DNA of 64,000 nt from Ruania zhangjianzhongii (GCF_008000995.1 NZ_CP042828.1:4392882-4456881); one strand, 5' to 3'; positions 16,681-26,662 are shown, numbered from the stretch's first letter. The notes: generated by a model from the sequence alone, not told the origin. Translations and numbers: made by a program.

Positions 16681-17432
16681 TGGACCTCGCGATCCCGCTG
16701 GTGATCGCAGCCGTCCTGTTCGGCGTGACGCTCCAGCGCACCAGTGGCATGGGCACCGGTCTCGCGCTCTCGCCGGCCCTGACGCTCACGGTCGGCCCGG
16801 TCTCGGGCATTCTGCTGACCAACATGACGACGGTGGTCTCCGCCCTCTTCCTCATCGTCGCGGTCCGGGCTGACATCGACTGGCACCGCTATCTGCGCAT
16901 CGCCCCGGCGGCTCTGGTGGGGTCCGTGCCGGCGGCGCTGCTGGTCCACTCCGCCGGTTCCGGGTGGCTCGAGGTCATCATCGGTGCGACCCTGATCCTC
17001 TCCCTCGCGGTGATCTCGCTGCTGCCGCGCCTGCCGGAGGTACCGCCGGTGCGGGCAGGCCTCGCGGCCGGGGTGCTGGGCGGCTTCCTCAATACCAGCG
17101 TCGGTGTCGCCGCTGCTGTGCTGCTCGCCTACGCGCACGTGACCCGGTGGGAGCAGCGGTCGTTCGCCGCGACGCTACAGCCGATCTTCCTCACCATGGG
17201 GCTGGTGTCGCTGCTGACGAAGACGCTGGTGGGCGCCGCTGGAGACGGAGCGGCGCCACCGTGGTATCTCATCGTCGCCGCCATCGGGTCTGTGCCTCTC
17301 GGTGTCGTCATCGGGGGGCGGGTCGCCGCCAGGGTCACTGCCGCGGCGGCGCGGCGTGTCGCCGTCGTCGTGGTCATCCTCGGGGCCACGGTCACCCTCG
17401 TCCGGGGACTAGCGAACGTGGTCGCTGGCTGA
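16680..17432 (+). CDS. TauE/SafE family sulfite/anion exporter
   Basis: A 250-residue integral membrane protein of the TauE/SafE/DUF81 family with 7-8 predicted helices. The two characteristic halves both carry a G-x-x-x-G-x-N-like turn (VSGILLTNMTTVVSAL; GVLGGFLNTSVGVAA). The start is the ATG overlapping the MFS stop. Family members export sulfite, sulfoacetate or related organosulfonates; the substrate here is not evident. Confidence 0.83.
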   Translation: MDLAIPLVIAAVLFGVTLQRTSGMGTGLALSPALTLTVGPVSGILLTNMTTVVSALFLIVAVRADIDWHRYLRIAPAALVGSVPAALLVHSAGSGWLEVIIGATLILSLAVISLLPRLPEVPPVRAGLAAGVLGGFLNTSVGVAAAVLLAYAHVTRWEQRSFAATLQPIFLTMGLVSLLTKTLVGAAGDGAAPPWYLIVAAIGSVPLGVVIGGRVAARVTAAAARRVAVVVVILGATVTLVRGLANVVAG

Positions 17433-17466
17433 GGCGGCTGCCTGGCCGCGCCATCGCGTCGCGTCA

Positions 17467-17495
17467 TTGACCCGCCCATAGGGTCCTGATAGTTT
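17467..17495 (+). promoter_or_regulatory. Candidate promoter of the penicillin acylase gene
   Basis: TTGACC (17467-17472), a 17-bp spacer and TAGTTT (17490-17495) form a near-consensus housekeeping-sigma promoter about 100 bp upstream of the acylase start. It is followed by the direct repeats at 17509-17548. Confidence 0.45.
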
Positions 17496-17508
17496 CCCCA
17501 AATCCGAA

Positions 17509-17548
17509 TAATGATGCCCGGATGCTCGAGTAATGATGCCGGGGATGC
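17509..17548 (+). promoter_or_regulatory. Tandem direct repeats in the acylase leader, possible operator
   Basis: TAATGATGCCCGGATGC (17509-17525) and TAATGATGCCGGGGATGC (17531-17548) are near-identical direct repeats with a 22-bp period, about two helical turns, just downstream of the putative -10. The second copy runs into a hairpin: GATGCAA (17544-17550) pairs with TTGCATC (17564-17570). The arrangement suits a dimeric or tetrameric repressor, or a leader RNA structure. Confidence 0.45.
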
Positions 17549-17597
17549 AAAAGCAGCGGGGGCTTGCATCACAATTCGCATTGGGGGAACGATCTGC

Positions 17598-20171
17598 ATG
17601 ACCAAGAGCGACCATTTCCGTCCCAGCCGCCGCCACTTTCTCACCGGAACCGGAGCACTCGCCGCCGCGGCGGTCGCGCCGTCGGTCACGGCTGGCTCCG
17701 CCTCCGCCGCCCCAGCACCAGCGGCTCCAGCAACGGAAGGCACCCCCGACCGCGTCTACCGTGTGGACGGTTTGAGCGGATCCGCCGAGATCCGGGTAGA
17801 CGGCGCGGGAGTGCCGCACATCGCGGCAGAGGAGCACTACGACGCGTTCTTCGCGCAGGGATTCAATGCGGCTCGGGACCGGCTGTTCCAGATCGACCTC
17901 TGGCGAAAGCGCGGCCTCGGGCGACTTGCAGCGAGCTTCGGCCCGGCCTTCGTCGACCAGGACGCAGCAAACCGGCGATTCATGTACCGCGGCTCGATGA
18001 GTGAGGAGTGGTTGGCCTACGGCAGTGACGCCCGCCGCATCGCACAGTCCTACGCGGCCGGTATCAACGCCTACATCGCCGCGGCCGAGCAGGATACGAG
18101 CCTGCTGCCGTGGGAGTTCGAGTTCCTGGACTACCGACCGGAGAACTGGGAGCCCGAGGACGTCGTGCGGGTACGCAGTCACGCGATTGCCGGCAACCTG
18201 ACCAGCGAGGTCGAGCGCGCATACTTCGTGCGGGACTTCGGGTTCCAGTACGAGGACATCCGCTCCCCCCTTGCCGCCGGGTGGCAGACGGCGCTACCGG
18301 AGGGGTTGAACCTCGACCTCCTCCCCGATGATCCCGAGGACCTGCTCTTGGTCTACCGCCTCGCCACGGCCGGCGTGGAGCTGCGGGAGGAGGACCTGGA
18401 GGCGGTGGAGTTCGGTTCGCCCACCCTCCGTGGGCACACCGTGCAGCGCGGGGAGGCCGCGAGCAACGCGCACTCCGCCCCAGGCCAGGGGACGGGCGAC
18501 GGCGCCGGCACCCAGTCCCCCTTCCGCCGCCCGGCGGAGGGGTCGAACACCTGGGCGGTGGCCCCGCAGCACACGGCGACCGACGGACCGCTGATCGCGA
18601 GCGACCCGCACCGAGGACAGGGAGTGCCGTCGCTGCGGTACATCGCGCACCTCAGTGCCCCGGGAATGAACGTCATCGGCGCGGGTGAGCCGGGGCTCCC
18701 TGGCGTTTCCCTGGGGCACAACGAGAACATCGCCTTCGGCCTCACGATCTTCGACATCGATCAGGAAGATCTCTACGTCTACGAGACCAATCCGGAGAAC
18801 CCCACCGAGTACCGCTATCAGGACCGGTGGGAGCCGATGGAGACGGAGGAGGTCGAGATCGAGGTCCGGGGCGGCGACCCGGTCGTCGTGGCGCTGAAGT
18901 TCACCCGGCACGGCCCGGTGATCTACGAGGACGAGGAGCGCAACGTCGCCTTCGCGGTGCGTACGGCGTGGAGCGCACCCGGCACCGGAGCGTACTTCGG
19001 CAGCGTCGAGTACATGCGGGCCCAGAACTGGGACGAGTTTCTGGCGGCGATGAATCGCTGGGGCGCACCCGGTGAGAACCAGCAGTACGCCGATGTCGAG
19101 GGCAATATCGGCTGGAAGCCCGGCGGCAAGACTCCCGTGCGGGAGAACTGGGACGGCCTCCTGCCGGTGCCGGGCGACGGCCGGTATGAGTGGGACGGCT
19201 TCTACTCCATGGACAAGCTGCCGGTGAACGTCAACCCGGATCGGGGCTGGCTGCAGACCAACAACGAGATGCGTCTGTTCGACGACTTCGAGAACGGCCC
19301 GCAGGACGAGTACGTGCAGCGCAAGATCGGGTTCGAAGCACTGCAGACCGCGCGGGCCACCCGCACCCGAGAGCTCCTTGCTGAGGTGCAGGACGCCACC
19401 GTGCAGAGCATGAACGAGCTGTGGCGCGACCGGCTCTCGGTCCCGGCGCGCAGCATCATCGCCGAGCTCGGCAGCATCGCGACCGACGATCAGGAGGTGC
19501 AGCAGGCGATCGCCCTGCTCCGGGACTGGGACTACCAGATGAGCAACGACTCGGCCGCGGCGGCCCTGTTCGATGTGTGGACCGCACTGCACGGCGCGCC
19601 CGGCGTCGGGGAAGGATTCCTCGGCCAGGCGCTGGTCAGCGCGGCCGTGGACGATCCACAGGCGGCGGAGCGGATCGGTGTCCCGCACGAGACTCTGGTG
19701 CCCGAGATGGTCGCGAACCCCGAGGACTGGTTCACCGGAGACGTCGTAGCCAAGCGCGACCAGGCGGTCGTGACCAGCCTGCGCCACGCCGTCGACAAGC
19801 TGACCGAGGATCAGGGGGACGATCCCAGCCAGTGGCGGTACGGCGCCTACAACCAACAAGAGCTTCGGCACGCGCTCTCGGACCTGGTGGACTTCCGCAC
19901 CCGCCGGCAGATCGACATCGGGCCGGAGGAACGCTTCGTCGTCAACAACACCATCGCCGACGAAGGCGCCTCGTGGCGGTACATCGCTGAACCGGGAAAC
20001 TGGGATCAGGCCATTGCCATGAACAACCCGGGTCAGTCGGGGGACCCCGAGAGCCCCTACTACGGCAACCTGTTCACCCCCTGGGCCGCAGGAGAGACGT
20101 TCCCGCTGCACTTCAGCGAAGATGCCGTCCGCGAGAACACCGAGCTGCTGATCTGGCTCCGGCCGTCGTGA
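17598..20171 (+). CDS. Penicillin acylase family Ntn hydrolase, Tat-exported
   Basis: An 857-residue precursor of the penicillin/acyl-homoserine-lactone acylase family, exported and self-cleaved into alpha and beta chains. The N-terminus has a twin-arginine signal (SRRHFLTGTGALAAAA). The A-chain motif is GVPHIAAEEHYDAFFAQGFNAARDRLFQ. The predicted nucleophile is Ser316 in EGSNTWAVAP, the new N-terminus after autocleavage. The ATG at 17598 (MTKSDH) is chosen because it puts the Tat motif in the right place. The linker before the cleavage site (residues about 285-315) is long and polar. Substrate (beta-lactam, AHL, other amide) is not predictable. The next gene is an SLC13 carrier in the same direction. 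Confidence 0.9.
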   Translation: MTKSDHFRPSRRHFLTGTGALAAAAVAPSVTAGSASAAPAPAAPATEGTPDRVYRVDGLSGSAEIRVDGAGVPHIAAEEHYDAFFAQGFNAARDRLFQIDLWRKRGLGRLAASFGPAFVDQDAANRRFMYRGSMSEEWLAYGSDARRIAQSYAAGINAYIAAAEQDTSLLPWEFEFLDYRPENWEPEDVVRVRSHAIAGNLTSEVERAYFVRDFGFQYEDIRSPLAAGWQTALPEGLNLDLLPDDPEDLLLVYRLATAGVELREEDLEAVEFGSPTLRGHTVQRGEAASNAHSAPGQGTGDGAGTQSPFRRPAEGSNTWAVAPQHTATDGPLIASDPHRGQGVPSLRYIAHLSAPGMNVIGAGEPGLPGVSLGHNENIAFGLTIFDIDQEDLYVYETNPENPTEYRYQDRWEPMETEEVEIEVRGGDPVVVALKFTRHGPVIYEDEERNVAFAVRTAWSAPGTGAYFGSVEYMRAQNWDEFLAAMNRWGAPGENQQYADVEGNIGWKPGGKTPVRENWDGLLPVPGDGRYEWDGFYSMDKLPVNVNPDRGWLQTNNEMRLFDDFENGPQDEYVQRKIGFEALQTARATRTRELLAEVQDATVQSMNELWRDRLSVPARSIIAELGSIATDDQEVQQAIALLRDWDYQMSNDSAAAALFDVWTALHGAPGVGEGFLGQALVSAAVDDPQAAERIGVPHETLVPEMVANPEDWFTGDVVAKRDQAVVTSLRHAVDKLTEDQGDDPSQWRYGAYNQQELRHALSDLVDFRTRRQIDIGPEERFVVNNTIADEGASWRYIAEPGNWDQAIAMNNPGQSGDPESPYYGNLFTPWAAGETFPLHFSEDAVRENTELLIWLRPS

Positions 20172-20300
20172 GATCAGCCCCGGCGTGGCAGCTGGGGGCC
20201 GGGCACCCGCTGCGGCCTGCTGAAACGCCGGGGGTCACAGGCCCGACCGATCCGTGAAACTGGCCGATAACGTGCTGTAGGGCGCAAAGGAGACCCATCC

Positions 20301-21836
20301 ATGTCGAGCAACGAGTCGACCGAGACAACGACCCGAGACGAGGGACAGAACCAGGCGGGTCCGGAGGAGAGCACGTCGCTGCGGCGCAACCGGATCGGGC
20401 TCGTCCTCGGCCCGGTTCTGGCGGTCCTCGTGTTCTTGGCCCTGCCCGACTCCCTCTCCACCGCGGGGGCGGCTACGGCCGCCATCGCCATCCTGATGGC
20501 CATCTGGTGGATGACCGAGGCGATCCCGATCCCGGCCACGGCGCTGCTCCCGCTGGTGCTGTTCCCGTTGTTCGGTGTCGCACCCATCGAAGACGTGGCC
20601 GCGCCGTACGCGAACGACATCATCTTCCTGTTCATGGGCGGCTTCGTGCTGGCCCTGGCGATGCAGCGCTGGGAGCTGCACCGCCGAATCGCGCTGCGGA
20701 TCGTCTCCGCGGTCGGGACCAGTCCGACCCGGCTGGTCGGCGGATTCATGCTGGCCACTGCGTTCGTGACGATGTGGGTGTCCAACACCGCCACCGCCGT
20801 GATGATGCTCCCCATCGGACTGTCGGTGCTGGTGCTCGTGCAGGAGCAGGGCAAAGGCAAGGGGGACACCAACTTCGCCACCGCCCTGATGCTCGGGATC
20901 GCCTACGCCTCCTCGATCGGCTCCGTCGCCACCCTGATCGGCACCCCGCCGAACGCACTGATGGCCGGCTACCTCTCCGCGGACCACGGCATCGAGATCG
21001 GATTCGGACAGTGGATGCTGGTCGGCGCGCCGCTCGCCGCGGTCTTCCTCGTCCTGGCGTGGATCGTCCTCACCAAGGTCATCTTCCGCCCGAGGATCAA
21101 GGAGATCGCCGGCGGGCGGGAGCTGATCCGCGCTGAACTGCACAAGCTCGGCTCCATGTCGCGGGGCGAGAAGATCGTCGCCGTCGTCTTCGTCGTCGCC
21201 GCCCTGTCCTGGGTATTCATCCCGTTCCTCGCGGACACGGAGAGCATCGGCGGCGCGCTCCCGTGGCTGGCGAACATTTCGGACGCCGGCATCGCGATGG
21301 CGGTCGCTGTGGTGCTGTTCCTCATCCCGGTCGAACCGAAACGCGGCATCGCCGTGATCGACTGGGACAGCGCGGCCAAGCTCCCGTGGGGAATCCTGCT
21401 GCTGTTCGGCGGCGGGCTGAGTCTGTCCGCGATGTTTACCGCCACCGGCCTCAGCGAGTGGATCGGCGACCAGGTCGGCTTCCTCGATGGTGTTCCCACC
21501 TGGGTGCTGGTCGCCGCTGTGGCCGCCGTCGTCCTGCTGCTGACCGAGCTCACCAGCAACACGGCAACGGCCGCTACCTTCCTGCCCATCATGGGCGGGG
21601 TCGCCGTCGGCCTCGACCTGAGCGTCCTGACGCTGGTGATCCCGACCGCCCTGGCAGCGACCTTCGCGTTCATGTTGCCCGTAGCGACGCCGCCGAACGC
21701 GATCGCGTTCGGCTCCGGCTACGTGAAGATCGGCCAGATGGTCCGCGGCGGTGGGTTGCTCAACGTGATCGGCCTGGTCCTGACCATGATCGCGATGTAC
21801 ACGCTGGCCCCACTGGTGTTCAACGTGACGCTCTGA
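20301..21836 (+). CDS. SLC13/DASS family divalent anion:sodium symporter
   Basis: A 511-residue transporter with about 11-12 helices of the divalent anion:Na+ symporter family (succinate, citrate and similar). Both Ser-Asn-Thr signatures that bind Na+ and carboxylate are present: WVSNTATAVMMLPIG in the first repeat and ELTSNTATAATFLPI in the second. The family signature MLPVATPPNAIAFGSG is near the C-terminus. The start has AAGGAGA. It lies 129 bp after the acylase gene and could take up an acid released by it; this is only inference. Confidence 0.9.
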   Translation: MSSNESTETTTRDEGQNQAGPEESTSLRRNRIGLVLGPVLAVLVFLALPDSLSTAGAATAAIAILMAIWWMTEAIPIPATALLPLVLFPLFGVAPIEDVAAPYANDIIFLFMGGFVLALAMQRWELHRRIALRIVSAVGTSPTRLVGGFMLATAFVTMWVSNTATAVMMLPIGLSVLVLVQEQGKGKGDTNFATALMLGIAYASSIGSVATLIGTPPNALMAGYLSADHGIEIGFGQWMLVGAPLAAVFLVLAWIVLTKVIFRPRIKEIAGGRELIRAELHKLGSMSRGEKIVAVVFVVAALSWVFIPFLADTESIGGALPWLANISDAGIAMAVAVVLFLIPVEPKRGIAVIDWDSAAKLPWGILLLFGGGLSLSAMFTATGLSEWIGDQVGFLDGVPTWVLVAAVAAVVLLLTELTSNTATAATFLPIMGGVAVGLDLSVLTLVIPTALAATFAFMLPVATPPNAIAFGSGYVKIGQMVRGGGLLNVIGLVLTMIAMYTLAPLVFNVTL

Positions 21837-21873
21837 TCCCGGCTTGCCGCTGGGCATCAGGGCCGCGTGGGCG

Positions 21874-23340
21874 TCAGGACACGCTGGGACCGGTGGCAGC
21901 CCGCCACGCGCGGTGCTCAGCAGGATCGGGCTGGTAGCGGCGCACCTGGGCGCTGCGGGCGGCCACGGCGCGCAGCGCGGTGCGGTCACCGCTGAGCACA
22001 CCGGCGGCGCGGGCCTGCACCAGGGCGTTGCCCAGGGCGGTGCCCTCCGCCGGTCCGGCGAGCACCGGCAGCCCGGTGGCATCGGCGGTCGCCTGGCAGA
22101 GCAGCGCGTTGTGCGAGCCGCCGCCGACCACGTGCACCACCGATACCTGCTTGCCGGAGAGCCGTACCGCGTCGCTGATCGCCCGACGGTAGGCGAGTGC
22201 GAGGGAGTCGATCACGCACCGGGCAAATTCCGCCGGCGTGCTCGGCACGGCCTGACCGGTGGACCGGGCGTGCTCGGCCAACCGGGCCGGCATGTCCCCC
22301 GGGGGCATGAAGTCCGGGTGATCCACATCCACCACAGTGCGCCGCGCGGGCAGGGCAGCAGCCTCGCTGAGCAGCGCGGGCAGGTCCACCTCGTGCCCGG
22401 CTTCGGCCCAGGTGCGCTGGCACTCGGAGAGCACCCAGAGCCCCATCACGTTGCGCAGGTAGCGCACGCGGGCGTCGACGCCGAGCTCGTTGGTGAAGTT
22501 CGCCGTCCGGGAGGCTTCGGTGAGCACCGGGTGCTCCAGCTCCACTCCGACCAGCGACCAGGTGCCGGAGGAGATGTAGGCGAAGTCCTCCCGCTCGGCG
22601 GGTACGGCGAGCACGGCCGAGGCGGTGTCGTGCGAGCCCACGGCGTACACGTTCACCGGTCCCAGTCCGGTGCGTTCCTGGATGTCTTCGGTCAGCGTGC
22701 CGATCAGGCTGCCGGGGGGCACCACCGGCGGGAGCAGGTCCGCAGGCACGTCGACGGCGGAGAGCAGCTCCGTAGCCCAGGTCCGGGTGCGCTGGTCGAG
22801 CAAGGCGGTGGTGGAGGCGTTGGTCAGCTCGGCGACCTGGGCCCCAGTGAGCCAGTAGCCGAGCAGGTCGGGCAGCAGCAGTGTCCGAGCCGCGCGGTCC
22901 CAGAACGGCCCACGCCGTTCGGCAGCGAGCTGGTAGATGGTGTTGAACGGCAGGTACTGCATGCCGCTGGTGGCGTACAGCCGCTCGGGACTGATCTGGG
23001 CGTGCACCTCCTCGATCACCGCTGTGGTGCGTTCGTCCCGGTAGGCGATCGGTTCGGCGAGCAGCTGCCCGGCAGCGTCGAGCAGACCGTAGTCCACGGC
23101 CCAGGAGTCGATGCCGATGCCGTCGAGGTCGCCATCGGCGCCGGCCACCCGCAGCCCGGTGAGTACCTCAGCGAAAAGTGCGGACACGTTCCACCGCAAC
23201 GCTCCGCCGTCGTGGGTGGCCTCGTTGGCGAACCGGTGCACCTCGGCCAGCTGCACGCCGTCGGGGCTCACCTCCGCGCGGATCACCCGCCCGGAGGTGG
23301 CGCCCAGATCGACGGCGGCGAAGACGCCGGAGCGCGCCAT
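21874..23340 (-). CDS. rhaB: Rhamnulokinase
   Basis: A 488-residue FGGY-family kinase phosphorylating L-rhamnulose at C1 with ATP. It has the N-terminal phosphate loop AAVDLGATSGRV, the rhamnulokinase signature GIGIDSWAVDYGLLD (near residue 75), GSHDTASAVLAVP, and the C-terminal adenosine motif HVVGGGSHNALLCQ. Its ATG overlaps the stop codon of the upstream aldolase/dehydrogenase gene by one base (TGATG). It is the last gene of the rhaI-aldolase-rhaB operon. Confidence 0.93.
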   Translation of the reverse strand: MARSGVFAAVDLGATSGRVIRAEVSPDGVQLAEVHRFANEATHDGGALRWNVSALFAEVLTGLRVAGADGDLDGIGIDSWAVDYGLLDAAGQLLAEPIAYRDERTTAVIEEVHAQISPERLYATSGMQYLPFNTIYQLAAERRGPFWDRAARTLLLPDLLGYWLTGAQVAELTNASTTALLDQRTRTWATELLSAVDVPADLLPPVVPPGSLIGTLTEDIQERTGLGPVNVYAVGSHDTASAVLAVPAEREDFAYISSGTWSLVGVELEHPVLTEASRTANFTNELGVDARVRYLRNVMGLWVLSECQRTWAEAGHEVDLPALLSEAAALPARRTVVDVDHPDFMPPGDMPARLAEHARSTGQAVPSTPAEFARCVIDSLALAYRRAISDAVRLSGKQVSVVHVVGGGSHNALLCQATADATGLPVLAGPAEGTALGNALVQARAAGVLSGDRTALRAVAARSAQVRRYQPDPAEHRAWRAATGPSVS

Positions 23341-25376
23341 CAGCGCAGGAAGGCGGCCGCTACCCCGGAGTCGACCGGGATGTGCAGGCCGGTGGTCTGG
23401 CTCAGCTCTCCGCCGGCGATCGCGAACACCGCGGCGGCCACGTGCTCGGGCAGCACCTCGCGACCGAGCAGCGTGCGCTTGGCGTAGTAGGCGCCCAGCT
23501 CGGACTCGGCCACCCCGTAGACGGCGGCACGCTGGGCGCCCCAGCCGCCGGCGAAGATACCGGAACCACGCACCACACCGTCGGGGTTGATGCCGTTCAC
23601 CCGGATGCCGTGCGGGCCCAGCTCGGCGGCGAGCAGCCGCACCTGGTGCGCCTGGTCGGCCTTGGTGGCGGAGTAGGCGATGTTGTTCGGGCCGGCGAAC
23701 AGGGAGTTCTTCGAGGCGATGTAGACGATGTCCCCGCCCAGCTTCTGGCTGATCATCGCCCGCGCGGCCTCCCGGGAGACCAGGAAGGAGCCGCGGGCCA
23801 TCACGTCGTGCTGGGTGTCCCAGTCCTTGGTGGAGGTCTCCAGCAGCGGCTTGGAGATGGACAGGCCGGCGTTGTTCACCACCAGGTCCACACCACCGAA
23901 CGCGAGCACGGCGGCGTCGACCATCGCCTTCACGTCCTCCTCGCTGGTGACATCGGCTCGTACGGCGATCGCCTTGTCCGGGCCACCCAGCTCGGCGGCC
24001 ACCGCCTGGGCGTTCTCCTCGTCCAGGTCCGCGATCACCACGCAGGCCCCTTCGGCGACGAGCCGCTCGGCGGTCGCCTTGCCGATCCCGGAGCCGGCCC
24101 CGGTGACCAGCGCCACCCGAGTGGCCAGCGGCTTCGGCGCGGGCATCCGCTGCAGCTTGGCCTCCTCGAGTGCCCAGTACTCGATCCGGAACTTCTCGCT
24201 GTCCGAGATCGGCGCATAGCTGCTCAGCCCTTCGGCGCCGCGCATCACGTTGATGGCGTTGACGTAGAACTCACCGGCCACCCGCGCGGTCTGGGCGTCC
24301 TTGCCGTAGGTGAACATGCCGATACCGGGCACGAGGATGACCAGCGGGTCGGCGCCGCGCATCGCCGGGCTGTCCTTCTTCGCGTACCGCTTGTAGTAGG
24401 CGGCGTAGTCGGCGCGGTAGGCCTCGTGCAGTTCCTCCACCCGCTTGGTGACCTTCTCCCACGGCGCGTCCGGGGCAAGGTCGAGCACCATCGGCTTGAC
24501 CTTGGTGCGCAGGAAGTGGTCGGGGCAGCTCGTGCCCAGCGCGGCCAGCTGTGGATGGTTGCGGGAGGCGAGGAAGTCGAGCACCACCTTGTCGTCGGTG
24601 AAGCTGCCGACCATCGCCTTGTCCTGGGAGGCGACGCCGCGCAGCAGCGGGGCGAGTTCGGCGGCCCGGTTGCGTCGCTTGGCCTTGGTCAGCGGCTCGT
24701 ACTTCTTCAGCCGGGTGCCGAACGGGTTCTTCTTGCTGTTCGCCTTGATGTACTTCTCCGCGGTGCGGATGATCCAGAGCGAGTTCTTCTGCGACTCGGC
24801 CGAGGTCTGGCCCCACGCGGTGATGCCGTGTCCGCCGAGGATGCAGCCGACCGCCTGCGGGTTGGCCTCCTTGATCGCGGCGATGTCCAGGCCGAGCTGG
24901 AAGCCGGGCCGGCGCCACGGCACCCAGACCACTTTGTCGCCGAAGATCTTCGCGGTGAGCTCCTCACCGTCTGCGGCGGTCGCGATCGCGATGCCGGAGT
25001 CGGGGTGCAGGTGGTCCACGTGGGGTGCGTCGACCAGTCCGTGCATCGCCGTATCGATCGACGGCGCAGCACCGCCCTTGCCGTGCAGGCAGTAGTCGAA
25101 CGCGGCGACCATCTCGTCCTCGCGGCGCACCCCCGGGTACACGGAGGTGAGCGCGCGCATCCGGTCCAGGCGGAGCACGGCCAGCCCGGACTCCTTCAGC
25201 GTGCCGAGGTCACCGCCGGACCCCTTCACCCAGAGCAGCTCGACCGGCTCGCCGGTGACCGGGTCGGTCACGGCGGCCTTGGCGGAGGTGTTGCCGCCCG
25301 CGTAGTTGGTGTTGCGCGGGTCGGCGCCGAGCTTGTTCGATCGGGCGATCAGGTCAGAGACAGCGGAGTTGGTCAT
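23340..25376 (-). CDS. rhaEW: Bifunctional rhamnulose-1-phosphate aldolase / L-lactaldehyde dehydrogenase
   Basis: A 678-residue fusion. The N-terminal class II aldolase/adducin domain (about 1-400) cleaves rhamnulose 1-phosphate to DHAP and L-lactaldehyde; His residues in DHLHPDSGIA and in GGHGITAWG are likely metal ligands. The C-terminal SDR domain (about 425-678) oxidises lactaldehyde to lactate, with TGAGSGIG, VVNNAGLS and Y-x-x-x-K as YSATK. The fusion matches the RhaEW type in length. It is encoded between rhaI and rhaB. Channelling of toxic lactaldehyde is the usual explanation for the fusion. Confidence 0.92.
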   Translation of the reverse strand: MTNSAVSDLIARSNKLGADPRNTNYAGGNTSAKAAVTDPVTGEPVELLWVKGSGGDLGTLKESGLAVLRLDRMRALTSVYPGVRREDEMVAAFDYCLHGKGGAAPSIDTAMHGLVDAPHVDHLHPDSGIAIATAADGEELTAKIFGDKVVWVPWRRPGFQLGLDIAAIKEANPQAVGCILGGHGITAWGQTSAESQKNSLWIIRTAEKYIKANSKKNPFGTRLKKYEPLTKAKRRNRAAELAPLLRGVASQDKAMVGSFTDDKVVLDFLASRNHPQLAALGTSCPDHFLRTKVKPMVLDLAPDAPWEKVTKRVEELHEAYRADYAAYYKRYAKKDSPAMRGADPLVILVPGIGMFTYGKDAQTARVAGEFYVNAINVMRGAEGLSSYAPISDSEKFRIEYWALEEAKLQRMPAPKPLATRVALVTGAGSGIGKATAERLVAEGACVVIADLDEENAQAVAAELGGPDKAIAVRADVTSEEDVKAMVDAAVLAFGGVDLVVNNAGLSISKPLLETSTKDWDTQHDVMARGSFLVSREAARAMISQKLGGDIVYIASKNSLFAGPNNIAYSATKADQAHQVRLLAAELGPHGIRVNGINPDGVVRGSGIFAGGWGAQRAAVYGVAESELGAYYAKRTLLGREVLPEHVAAAVFAIAGGELSQTTGLHIPVDSGVAAAFLR

Positions 25377-25483
25377 CAGTTCGACTTTCGGGTCAGAGGT
25401 TCGGTCGTGGCTCTGTGCCGGGTTGCTCGTCGAGCTGGTGACGGGGCGTGACCAGCCGGACGGGCCCTCTCGGCTGATGCCGG

Positions 25484-26662
25484 TCAGGCGCCCCAGCCGG
25501 CCTGGGCGCCGCCGATTCGCTCGGCGGCGATCTTCTCGCCGTAGCCGGAGGCGCGATAGGCGCGGACCGGGTCGGGTGCGAGGCCCTTCTCCTCGCGGAT
25601 CTCTGCCAGCAGCGGGCGGACGTCGGTGTTGTAGGCGTCCATGAAGATCTCGTTCGCGCCGAGCACGTCACCGCCGAGCTGCGCCTCGCGCAGCGCAGCG
25701 TGATCGACCAGGAGCGCCTTGGCGGTGGCCTCCTGGACGTTCATCACCGAGCGGATCTGGGCGGTGATGTTGTCCTCGATGTTGTGGCACTGATCGAGCA
25801 TGAAGGTGACGCCCGAGTCCGCCCGCAGCGCATCGCCGTCGACGATCTCGTGCATGATCCGGAACAGCTGGAACGGGTCCGCGGCACCGACCATGAGGTC
25901 GTCATCGGCGTAGAAACGGGAGTTGAAGTCGAAGGCACCGAGCTTCCCCAGGCGGAGCAGCTGGGCGACGATGAACTCGATGTTCGTTCCCGGCGCGTGG
26001 TGTCCGGTGTCCAGGACCACCATGGCCTGGTCCCCCAGTGCCAGGCAGTGAGTCAGGGACGTGCCCCAGTCCGGGATGTCCATCGTGTAGAAGTACGGTT
26101 CGAAGAACTTGTACTCGATCACCATCCGGTGGTGCGGGGCGAGGCCCGCGTAGATCTGCTGCAGCGAGTCGGCCAGGCGCTCCTGCCGACCGCGGATCGA
26201 GTCCTGGCCCGGGTAGTTGGTGCCATCGGGGAGCCAGAGCTTGAGGTCGGTCGAACCGGTGGCCTTCATCACCTCGATGCAGTGCAGGTGGTGGTCGATC
26301 GCCTTCTTCCGGATCGCCGGGTCGGCGTTGGTGAGGGAGCCGAGCTTGTAGTCCTCATCCTGGAAGACGTTGGAGTTGATCATCCCGATCTGCACGCCGA
26401 GGCCGTCGGCGTAGGCGGCCAGGTCCTCGAAGTCGTCCACCAGATCCCACGGGATGTGCAGGGACACTCGCGGGGCGGCGCCGGTGTAGGCGTGCACCTG
26501 CGCAGCGTCGGCCAGCTTCTCCTTGGGGTCGCGCGGGACACCGGGCTGGGAGAACACCTTGAACCGCGTCCCCGAGTTGCCGAAGGCCCAGGAGGGCAGC
26601 TCGATGGTCTGGGCGGCGAGCGCGTCGCGCACGTCCTGGGCGACGGGAACCGTGCTGGTCAT
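25484..26662 (-). CDS. rhaI: L-rhamnose isomerase, RhaI type
   Basis: A 392-residue metal-dependent TIM-barrel isomerase converting L-rhamnose to L-rhamnulose, of the RhaI (Pseudomonas stutzeri-like) class rather than E. coli RhaA. Recognisable segments: WAFGNSGTRFKVF at the N-terminus, RVSLHIPWDLVDD, and the metal/substrate residues in VIEYKFFEPYFY, DTGHHAPGTNIEF and GAFDFNSRFYADDDL. It is the first gene of the rhamnose operon; the next gene follows after 107 bp. A LacI-type palindrome lies 53 bp upstream of the ATG, on the putative promoter. Confidence 0.93.
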   Translation of the reverse strand: MTSTVPVAQDVRDALAAQTIELPSWAFGNSGTRFKVFSQPGVPRDPKEKLADAAQVHAYTGAAPRVSLHIPWDLVDDFEDLAAYADGLGVQIGMINSNVFQDEDYKLGSLTNADPAIRKKAIDHHLHCIEVMKATGSTDLKLWLPDGTNYPGQDSIRGRQERLADSLQQIYAGLAPHHRMVIEYKFFEPYFYTMDIPDWGTSLTHCLALGDQAMVVLDTGHHAPGTNIEFIVAQLLRLGKLGAFDFNSRFYADDDLMVGAADPFQLFRIMHEIVDGDALRADSGVTFMLDQCHNIEDNITAQIRSVMNVQEATAKALLVDHAALREAQLGGDVLGANEIFMDAYNTDVRPLLAEIREEKGLAPDPVRAYRASGYGEKIAAERIGGAQAGWGA

